The notes under the pieces: model-generated | Database searches by the model: none | The model's input: only the letters and a program-made list of their open reading frames with translations | What the model was told of the DNA's origin: nothing | Shown: one piece after another, positions 27,499 through 35,700 of the stretch | Position numbering within the stretch: position 1 is the stretch's first letter | Layout: every line of letters starts with the position of its first letter | From: CBDFHF01 sp965247565 | GTDB lineage: Bacteria > Pseudomonadota > Gammaproteobacteria > Methylococcales > Methylomonadaceae | Length of the DNA stretch: 64,000 nt | Assembly (NCBI GenBank): GCA_965247565.1 | Contig: CBDFHF010000003.1 | Location: 1,922,001 to 1,986,000, forward strand | Reading direction: 5' to 3' | Position numbers and translations under genes: made by a program

Positions 27499-27518
27499 AC
27501 CTTAATCCTCCAAAAACA

Positions 27519-29429
27519 TTACAACTTTCTGTCGCCAATCTCTTTATTTACCCGGTCGGCAAATTCATTGACTGTTTGACTACCTAAGTCATCACCTTTC
27601 TGGGTACGAACGGTAATGAAGCTTTCTTCCAATTCTTTGTCACCAATGATGACAAGATAGGGAACCCGTTGCATAGAATGCTCGCGGATTTTAAACCCGA
27701 TCTTCTCATTTCTCAAGTCAATCTTTACCCTGATACCTTGGCTTTCGAGCAACTTCAAGGTTTGTAGTGCGTAATCACTGTGTCGGTCGGCGAGTGTTAG
27801 CACGCTTACTTGCACTGGTGCTAACCATACAGGGAGTGTTCCCGCGAACTGCTCTATCAAAATGCCTGTAAAACGCTCCAGTGAGCCTAGTATAGCCCTA
27901 TGTAGCATAACAGGTACTTGTTTAGAACCGTCTTCGGCAATGTAAGATGCACCAAGTCTGTTTGGCATAGAAAAATCGACTTGAATAGTGCCGCACTGCC
28001 AGACTCGTTCCAAACAGTCCTTTAAAGAGAATTCAATTTTAGGTCCGTAGAAAGCGCCTTCGCCGGGCTGCAGATCCCAAGTAAGGCCTTTATTGTTTAA
28101 AGCCAGCTCTAGTGCATTTTCAGCTTTATCCCAAACGGAATCTTCACCGACTCTATTTTCGGGGCGGGTAGATAGTTTAATAATTACTTGTTCAAATCCA
28201 AAATCTTTATATACACCAAACAGCATGTCAATAAAGGTTGATACTTCATCTTGAATCTGATTTTCTGTGCAAAAAATATGTGCGTCGTCTTGGACAAAGT
28301 TTCTAACTCGCATCAAGCCATGCAAGGTTCCAGATGGTTCGTTACGGTGACAGGAGCCGAACTCAGCCAAGCGAACAGGCAAATCTCGGTAACTTTTAAT
28401 CCCTTGATTGTAAATTTGCACGTGACAGGGGCAGTTCATTGGCTTGATTGCGTAGTCGCGATTTTCTGAATGTGTGGTAAAAATCATGGAGCCGAACTTA
28501 TCCCAGTGGCCAGATTTTTCCCATAGTGAACGATCAACTAATTGCGGAGTTTTAACCTCACCGTAACCATTCACGCGCAATTTGTCTCGTATGTATTGTT
28601 CTATTTGTTGGTAAATAGTCCAGCCTTTTTCGTGCCAAAATACCATGCCAGGCGCTTCTTCCTGGGTGTGGAATAGATCCAAAGTTTTTGCAAGTTTGCG
28701 GTGATCGCGCTTCTCAGCTTCCTCAAGCCGATTAAGATAGGCTTGTAGTTCCTTTTTGTCTTTCCAGGCAGTGCCGTAAATGCGTTGCAGCATTTCATTT
28801 TTTGAATCGCCACGCCAATAGGCGCCAGCAATTTTCATTAGTTTGAATGCGCCAAGTTTTCCGGTGCTGGGGACGTGTGGGCCACGGCATAAATCGGTAA
28901 AGTCTCCTTGTTGATATAGGGATAGTTCTAGATCGGCGGAAATTGATTCAACAATCTCAGCCTTATAGTTTTCACCTTTGTCTTTGAAGAATTTTATTGC
29001 TGACTCTCTCGAAACAACAGAGCGACTAATGGGGAGATCTGCTATCACTAACTGTTGCATTTTGTCGTCAATTGCAACTAGATCTTCAGGTGTAAACGGG
29101 CGATAAAAAGAGAAGTCATAATAAAAGCCGTTTTCGATAACGGGACCTATAGTCACTTGCGCTTCAGGGAATAGTTGCTTTACTGCTTGAGCTAATAAAT
29201 GAGCGGTTGAATGACGAATTATCTCAAGGCCGGCGTTGTCCTTAGCAGTGATAATTTGCAAGTTAGCGTCCTGATTAATTACGGTATTCACATCCATTGC
29301 TTCACCGTTAAGCTTCCCCGCCAAAGTTGCCTTGGCTAAGCCTGAGCCGATTGATTCGGCAACATCCATTATCGTAATGGATTGCTCATATTCGCGTTTA
29401 GAGCCGTCGGGAAGGGTGATTACAGGCAT
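27519..29429 (-). CDS. thrS: Threonyl-tRNA synthetase
   Basis: Class II aminoacyl-tRNA synthetase charging tRNA-Thr. The start is set at MPVITLPDGS (29429), giving 636 residues. A GTG 10 codons upstream lies inside a hairpin and is unlikely. Domains are TGS (1-60), the editing domain with HSTAHLLAQAV, and the catalytic core with motif 2 (FGSCHRNEPSGTLHGLMRVR), the zinc ligands around NCPCH, and motif 3 (HRAILGSLERF). An anticodon-binding domain completes it. No clear Shine-Dalgarno is seen. A perfect hairpin with a T tract stands just upstream, between thrS and tRNA-Val. Confidence 0.96.
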   Translation of the reverse strand: MPVITLPDGSKREYEQSITIMDVAESIGSGLAKATLAGKLNGEAMDVNTVINQDANLQIITAKDNAGLEIIRHSTAHLLAQAVKQLFPEAQVTIGPVIENGFYYDFSFYRPFTPEDLVAIDDKMQQLVIADLPISRSVVSRESAIKFFKDKGENYKAEIVESISADLELSLYQQGDFTDLCRGPHVPSTGKLGAFKLMKIAGAYWRGDSKNEMLQRIYGTAWKDKKELQAYLNRLEEAEKRDHRKLAKTLDLFHTQEEAPGMVFWHEKGWTIYQQIEQYIRDKLRVNGYGEVKTPQLVDRSLWEKSGHWDKFGSMIFTTHSENRDYAIKPMNCPCHVQIYNQGIKSYRDLPVRLAEFGSCHRNEPSGTLHGLMRVRNFVQDDAHIFCTENQIQDEVSTFIDMLFGVYKDFGFEQVIIKLSTRPENRVGEDSVWDKAENALELALNNKGLTWDLQPGEGAFYGPKIEFSLKDCLERVWQCGTIQVDFSMPNRLGASYIAEDGSKQVPVMLHRAILGSLERFTGILIEQFAGTLPVWLAPVQVSVLTLADRHSDYALQTLKLLESQGIRVKIDLRNEKIGFKIREHSMQRVPYLVIIGDKELEESFITVRTQKGDDLGSQTVNEFADRVNKEIGDRKL

Positions 29430-29447
29430 TGTTAATGGGTTCAGCAA

Positions 29448-29473
29448 TAAAAAAAGCACTGCATGCAGTGCTT
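29448..29473 (-). terminator. Perfect palindrome plus T tract between tRNA-Val and thrS
   Basis: AAGCACTGCA at 29454-29463 is followed by its exact complement through 29473, and on the minus strand the stem runs into seven to eight Ts. It has the form of a rho-independent terminator for the tRNA-Val transcript. Only 18 bases separate it from the thrS ATG, so it could act as an attenuator for thrS. Confidence 0.8.
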
Positions 29474-29481
29474 AATATTTG

Positions 29482-29558
29482 TGGTAGGCGCGAATGGACT
29501 CGAACCATCGACCCCCACCATGTCAAGGTGGTGCTCTAACCAACTGAGCTACGCGCCT
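29482..29558 (-). tRNA. tRNA-Val(GAC)
   Basis: A 77-base tRNA gene on the minus strand with encoded CCA. The acceptor stem is AGGCGCG/CGCGCCT. The anticodon stem CCACC/GGTGG encloses TTGACAT, giving anticodon GAC. The T arm contains GGTTCGAGTCC. Confidence 0.95.
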
Positions 29559-29923
29559 GAAGTCCTATGACTTTCAGGATGGGAATTGTAACAGATGTTT
29601 TTTGTTTTGCAACACTATATTCGGGCTAAAATTGGCACTAGTTCAAAGTGCGTTTTTAGGTAAAGAGGAAAAGAGAATATTTTATTTGGCTTTGCTCAAG
29701 CAAGTAAATGGGTTTTTTAAGGGCTATTGGGTATAATGCAAGCGCGATGTATTCAATTTAGCATCGCAATTGTGCAGGATTAAATATTTTCAGGGGTGGG
29801 CGCTTGACCACAAAATAAATTTCTAAGCATTTCAATAATCCGATTACCAGTAACCGCCCTTGTTACAAAAAATCGCAGTACAAAAACTGTCAGTCTTAAA
29901 TTTAAACTTTTGGCATTTAACAC
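29559..29923. other. Divergent intergenic region between tRNA-Val and the exosortase gene
   Basis: About 365 bases with no supported gene. It must hold the tRNA-Val/thrS promoter on the minus strand and the exosortase promoter on the plus strand. A candidate -10 is TATAAT at 29731-29736 (GGGTATAATGC). Nothing else is recognised. Confidence 0.4.
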
Positions 29924-31519
29924 ATGAATACCTCTCAACAGCCTTCTTTAGTCAGGCAATCAAACAAATCAATCTACGTGATGTTTTATTGGGTGGCTAT
30001 TGTCATATTGCTTGGTTATACATTCAGGTTGGGCCTTCATGAAATGGTCATAACTTGGATTGGTGTAGAGGAATATGGCCACGGTTTCTTTTTGCCTTTA
30101 ATCAGCGCCTACTTCATATGGTTGCGCCGAAATGAGTTACAGTTTATCCAACAGTTTCGAGAGGCAATTCCTGGTTTAATTCTGTTGGTAATCGGGCTTG
30201 TGTTGGTTATTTTAGGTGGATTAGCCACTTTAAAAACTATAGAACAATATGCATTCATACTCACCATAACGGGCATCTTTGCCTGCGTATTTGGATTGCA
30301 CGGCCTTCGTGTTGCGGCAATACCTTTGCTGTTTTTGATCTTTATGGTGCCGTTTCCCAGTTTTATTTTGAACAATTTATCCTCCAAGCTGCAATTGATT
30401 TCATCTTGGATTGGGGTTGAGTTTATTCGCGCCTTTGACATCATGGTTTATCTGGAGGGTAATGTTATCGACTTGGGCGGGTATAAATTGCAAGTAGTCG
30501 ATGCTTGCAGTGGCCTTCGGTATTTGTTTCCTCTGGCAAGCCTCTCTTTTTTATGCGCCTATCTTTTTAAAGGTTCTTTTTGGCAAAAGGCTTTAGTTTT
30601 TCTCTCCTCGATACCGCTAACTATTTTTATGAATAGTTTCCGCATCGGTGTCATCGGCATTTTAGTTCAATACTGGGGTACCGATATGGCAGAAGGTTTT
30701 TTGCATGACTTTGAAGGTTGGATTGTTTTCATGGCTTGCCTTGCGTTACTTTTGGTGGAGATGTGGGTATTTTCCAGAATGAATGGAGAAAAATTAGCAC
30801 TAAGCGATCTGGTTAAGATACCAGAGGAATGGGGCAGACATGTAAAAACAGATAATACAACTATTCGGCTTAACAAATCACTATGGATTGTTCTAGGGTT
30901 ACTTGTAACCTCATCTATTGCCTCTCAATACCTCGCAGGAAGGCAGGAAATTATTCCAGAGAGAAAGGTATTTTTAAACTTCCCACTTAAGATAGGGGCA
31001 TGGCAAGGGCATAATGAATACATAGAACAAAAATATCTTGACCAATTAAAACTCACTGATTATTTCGTGATTAACTTTGTTAATCCTGATTATCAGAGCG
31101 GCGTTAATTTTTATACGGCGTATTTCGAGTCGCAACGAACAGGTGCCTCTGTACATTCACCGAGATCTTGCATCCCAGGAGATGGCTGGCAGATCACCAG
31201 TCTCACCCAGCATACTTTTGCGGATATAAAATTGGATGGCAATCCAATTGCCGTTAATAGGGCAGTTATTGAAAAAGGCGACAGTAGACAACTGGTGTAT
31301 TATTGGTTCCAACAACGCGGCAGGTCAATGACAAACGAATTTTTAGTCAAGTGGTATTTGTTTTATGATGCCGTCACCATGAATCGCACCGACGGTTCGT
31401 TAATTAGAATAATTACTTCCGTACTGCCGGGTGAAGACATTGAGAAAGCCGATCAACGTCTACAGGGTTTTATGAAAGATGCTATGAAGGAGTTACCTCC
31501 ATACTTGCCCGGCAGGTAA
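29924..31519 (+). CDS. Exosortase fused to EpsI domain (XrtA/XrtD type)
   Basis: Membrane transpeptidase-like enzyme predicted to cleave and process C-terminal PEP-CTERM-like sorting signals. It is 531 residues. Residues about 1-300 form the multi-pass exosortase domain with the conserved Cys195 (VDACSGLRY), Arg240 (PLTIFMNSFRIG) and His261 (EGFLHDFEGW). Residues about 325-525 are an EpsI-type domain (NFPLKIGAWQG, TGASVHSPRSCIPGDGW). Exosortases with a fused EpsI domain include XrtA and the VPLPA-specific XrtD. Because the two candidate substrates here carry VPLP/VPIPA motifs, XrtD is the likelier subtype (inference). Confidence 0.9.
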   Translation: MNTSQQPSLVRQSNKSIYVMFYWVAIVILLGYTFRLGLHEMVITWIGVEEYGHGFFLPLISAYFIWLRRNELQFIQQFREAIPGLILLVIGLVLVILGGLATLKTIEQYAFILTITGIFACVFGLHGLRVAAIPLLFLIFMVPFPSFILNNLSSKLQLISSWIGVEFIRAFDIMVYLEGNVIDLGGYKLQVVDACSGLRYLFPLASLSFLCAYLFKGSFWQKALVFLSSIPLTIFMNSFRIGVIGILVQYWGTDMAEGFLHDFEGWIVFMACLALLLVEMWVFSRMNGEKLALSDLVKIPEEWGRHVKTDNTTIRLNKSLWIVLGLLVTSSIASQYLAGRQEIIPERKVFLNFPLKIGAWQGHNEYIEQKYLDQLKLTDYFVINFVNPDYQSGVNFYTAYFESQRTGASVHSPRSCIPGDGWQITSLTQHTFADIKLDGNPIAVNRAVIEKGDSRQLVYYWFQQRGRSMTNEFLVKWYLFYDAVTMNRTDGSLIRIITSVLPGEDIEKADQRLQGFMKDAMKELPPYLPGR

Positions 31520-31643
31520 GGTGGTTTAGACAAGTCCTAACATAGTTAGGGCTTTATACAGGCTATGTTGTATTGGATGACGTGAATATGCCTCGCACGG
31601 AGTCTGTTAATTTCAATAGGGGGCTTTTTTGGAGATAGGGTTT

Positions 31644-32165
31644 ATGAATAGTCTTACTGCACTTTCTTTAAGTATCGGCGCATTGGCAGGTGTAGCCACT
31701 TTCTTGGCCGTTGGGCCTTTGAGTGGTTTCTTTTTTATATGGGCTGCAACCATTGCCTGGGCGGCTTACTTCTTTTTAGGTGCTAATCAGGAAGCTTTGA
31801 AGAATACTATTGTCTGTGGGATTTTTGGGGTTTTTATGGCCTGGTTAACAGCTATTCAGCTTACTGACATTGCTCCTGATGTGGTTTTAGGATTTCCGTT
31901 TTGGGCGGCGGTCACGGTTGCTGTATCCGTAGTAGCCTTATGCTATGCCGCTAACATTCCCCAGCTTGCTACCATCCCAGCAAGCGTCTTAGGTTACTCT
32001 TCAACCTTTGCTTATTTGTTGCAGACACCTGACAAATTAAATAAAGATGTTTTATTAGGTGTTTCTCTTGATAATCCGTTGCTAGTTGTGTCGATTTCTA
32101 TTGTCATCGGCACCTATTTTGGATTAGCTTCGGCGAAACTTAGTGCTAAATTGACTAAGCAGTAA
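31644..32165 (+). CDS. DUF1097 family membrane protein
   Basis: A 173-residue inner-membrane protein with about five to six hydrophobic segments (LSLSIGALAGVATFLAVG, FFFIWAATIAWAAYFFLG, GIFGVFMAWLTAIQ). This matches the DUF1097 pattern. The ATG at 31644 is preferred over an upstream TTG at 31629 because GGAG lies 9 bases before it. Function is unknown. It sits 125 bases after the exosortase gene on the same strand. Confidence 0.8.
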   Translation: MNSLTALSLSIGALAGVATFLAVGPLSGFFFIWAATIAWAAYFFLGANQEALKNTIVCGIFGVFMAWLTAIQLTDIAPDVVLGFPFWAAVTVAVSVVALCYAANIPQLATIPASVLGYSSTFAYLLQTPDKLNKDVLLGVSLDNPLLVVSISIVIGTYFGLASAKLSAKLTKQ

Positions 32166-32218
32166 GACGAAACGTCTATTTTGGGAATTAATGTTAGCGC
32201 TTAGTTAAGTTCTCACCG

Positions 32219-32246
32219 CCGGGTAGGATTTTTTAATTTTACCCGG
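32219..32246. terminator. Hairpin between convergent genes
   Basis: CCGGGTA at 32219-32225 pairs with TACCCGG at 32240-32246 around an AT-rich loop. It lies between the convergent DUF1097 and helicase genes and may serve both as a terminator. Confidence 0.55.
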
Positions 32247-32261
32247 ACGACTTCAATAATT

Positions 32262-32717
32262 TTATTCTGGGGTATCTGAGTAGACTATTTCCGGCAGCAC
32301 TACCTCCCAAAGATCACATTTAAGTTTATTCAATTCCTCGGGCTTTGCTTGGCGAACAACAATAGCAGCAACGACCACCGAACAGATTTTGCCCTCCGGC
32401 AATTTAAATTTTTGCGCCATGAGACTGACGGTGACTCCGTTTTTGTCAGCGATTTCCCATCTGTTGTCTCGAGATCTTAAAATTAACTCGCTACCCCAGT
32501 CTAGATTTGCAATTGCTCGATGAATGGGGCTGTCACTGGCAAAATACCCAGGCCACGATAAAACTACATAGCTCGGATCGGCTACCCAAGTTCGTTGAGC
32601 TAAGTCAGAGTTTACGCGGGTCAAAGTTGCTTGCGAGCTTAGACACAAGCTTCTGCAGTTTGAGAGGAAAGCATGCTGACGACCTTTGCTAGAGCAGATG
32701 GTTAATGTTTTACGAGC
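32262..32717 (-). pseudogene. Detached C-terminal part of the RecQ/UvrD helicase (after frameshift)
   Basis: Reading on from the helicase's premature stop in the next frame gives ARKTLTICSSKGRQHAFLSN and then 128 further codons to a TAA at 32262. ARKTL is the expected continuation of helicase motif VI (YVAVTRARKTL). About 151 residues of the original protein are therefore cut off. The remnant has no start codon or ribosome binding site of its own at the frameshift; an ATG-like start inside it is probably not used. It is otherwise open and undecayed. Confidence 0.8.
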
Positions 32718-35700
32718 ACGTCACCGCCACATAAAATAGCCGTCGTTCTTCATCATTAGCTTGTTGCCAGCCGCCATCATCCAGTATCAGTACGTGATCA
32801 AATTCCAATCCCTTAGCTCGGTGCGCGGTGAGTAACAACATCGGCGCATTAACTCTGTCATAGGCAGGACTCTGGCTTCCCGATGCAAATTCATAAAGTG
32901 CTTCGATAAGATCAGTTACCACCAGTTGGCTGCCCGGTGTTGATGATTCGCTTTCGATAATAAATTGCGCCAATAATGCGAGATAAGGATGATCAAGCAA
33001 ATCATGCGTATTTTGATGGAATCGGTATTTAAACCAGCGAGATAACACTCCCCAGCGTATTAATACCCGAGGCTTTTTGCCTGTTCGCTGTTGATTACGC
33101 AGCAGTGATAGTAACGCATGACCTTCCCGCGTTGTATGCAAGTCGCGCGAATAGTTATCGCGCATAAGTCGTACTGGCACGGACTTTTGACGACATAACG
33201 CGACCATGGGTTCAAGCGATTTCCAGTGCCGAGCAATGACGGCGAAGCGACCCCATCTTGGTTGACCTGGGCTATCCAGCTTATTTAGTCGCGACAGCTC
33301 TGCAAGCGCGGCTTCGGTTTCTCCAAATAAATGCGCTGGTGTCTCGATAATGTGGGGACGACCTTGAGCAACGATATCCAAATCAGCATATTCTCCGCCA
33401 TCAGGCTTATCGCGCCGGACATAGTTTATTCGGATAGGCATCTGGCTTTTCATGCGGCCGCGTGTCGGAGCAATAATTTTGTTCGCGCAGTTTATGATAT
33501 GTTGCGTTGATCGGTAGTTTTCAACGAGATAATAGATTTTTGCATGATAATCGTCGCTAAACTGTTTTATGAAACGAACATTGGCACCATCAAAGGCATA
33601 AATATTTTGATCGTCATCACCTACCGCCAGCAGCGATAGCTTATCCTCCTCGTTATTTAATGAACGCCCAGCTAACGCACTGATAAGTTGATAGTGGTCA
33701 GCATTGATATCTTGGTATTCGTCGACCAGCAGATAACGTAGGCCGGAGAGTAAACTATCCCGATGGTTGGAATATTCTATGGCATCGCTTGATTCAGCAT
33801 TTTGCAATTGCTTTGCCGCTTTCTTGAGTACTGCGCCGAAATCAATTTTTTCACCGCGTTCGATTGCCACTGCATAGCTGGTTCCAGTTAGCCTCATTGC
33901 CAAACTGTGTAAAGTCTGTACTGCAACACCACCGGCATCGCTTCCAATTAGCGCCCACAAGCGTTGCCGAATCTCAATGGCCGCCGAGCGATTGTAGGTT
34001 AAAACCATAATGTTTTCTGGCAAAACCATACATTCTCGTAGTAACCAGGCCACTCGATGCACAATGATTCGGGTTTTACCAGAGCCGGCCCCAGCCAATA
34101 CTAGGTGACTTCCTTCCGTGGGGGCGGCGACAATTGCTTGTTGTTCAGGGTTTTGTAAATCGGTGAGAATCCGGCGATGGGCTGCTTCCGTGGTGGCGAT
34201 TTCCAGAATATCCCTGCGACCAGCAAAGTACTGTTGTACAAATTCATCGCGATCTAAACTGAAATAATCAACAATTAATGCCATCGCTGCTTGAATTTTG
34301 CCGAGTGCTAAACGGGCATATTCAGCCATCACATGAACTTGAACGATTTTGTCTTTGTAATGGAGAGCCAATTCGGCATAATCGGACTTTTTGAACTGTC
34401 GCCGTCTGGCATCTGCATTGAGTTGAATGGTCATTGCAGAGCGAAATATCGCCTTACCGCGTGCTAAATGTAAAACCTCATTCATATCTAAATAGACCAA
34501 GGCTGCCGCCAAAGCAACATTCCAATCCCGGAAATTCAAATCTTGCAAGGTTGGGTCTACTTGTAGGGCGGCTTCCAGATCACCTTGTTTGCAAGTCACT
34601 AATAGGTTATTACCCTGACGGCGTTTGAGAAAATAACAGACCAGCGCTTGTGCCAGTTGCATACGCTTTTGCCGAATGGTTTCAATTTCTTGCCAATTAC
34701 GCAGCAGTTTTATGTAGCGATTGTCTTGTCCTGCCGGGCGCAGTGCAAAAAAACCGCGTTGCCCGGTGCTATCACCAAATGTTTCGGCAAAAGACTTCAA
34801 TAGTCGCGTCAGTGCTTTGGGTTCCAGTTCGACATTCGTATCGCGCCGTAAGCTATCGCAGAGATGTCGAACGTTCAGAATCTGCCATTGTTCTCGATCT
34901 GCATCAGGCGCCGCTTCGCGCAAACTATTAATGAGAGCGTCTTCCAATTTACATAAAGCCGTCATCCTATCGGACGAATCCGGATCGCGGTATAGGGTGA
35001 CGCCGATTTCGGTATCGTTGGAAACCAGTTTCAATTGTCCAAGATCTCTTAACATCTGTTGCACCTGATAAGAGTTCCGACCAGTAGCAAGCATCAAATC
35101 ATCTGTGCTAATGCTTTCGTCGTCAGCGCAGTTTAATAACTCGGAGAGCAAAGTAAGATAAGGTTCTATGTCGGTTTGTAGCTTTTTCTTCAGAATTTCC
35201 CGCGCTTCATCCAGGTTGGTAATTTGTAAGCTGCCAGGAAACATACGGGTATGATTTTCATGACGTTCCAGTAAACGCGCTTCTTCTAACCAAGCTACTG
35301 CGATACGGACTTTGGTGTCGGCATCGGCAGCATCGGGGTCAATGCTATTTTTATCTGGAATTTCTAACAATATTTCGCCAGTGCTGACTACTATCGAACC
35401 TTGACTTCGGTCTTTTTTCTCGATGGTTCTCAGTGCTTTTAGAATTGAATAAATATCGTGCTGGGTTAGGCGAGAATTGCGTAATAATCGGAATTGCACG
35501 TCCAAATCGGCTTCGTCATACAACAGTACACAGCGTGCTGGCGCTTGATCTCGTCCAGCTCGACCCGCTTCTTGCAGGTAATTTTCCAACGATCCGGGCG
35601 TATCTAAGTGTATAACCAAGCGTATGTCCGCTTTATCCACACCCATACCAAATGCGTTAGTCGCCGCAATTACTCGCAATTCACCCTGAATGAAAGCTTC

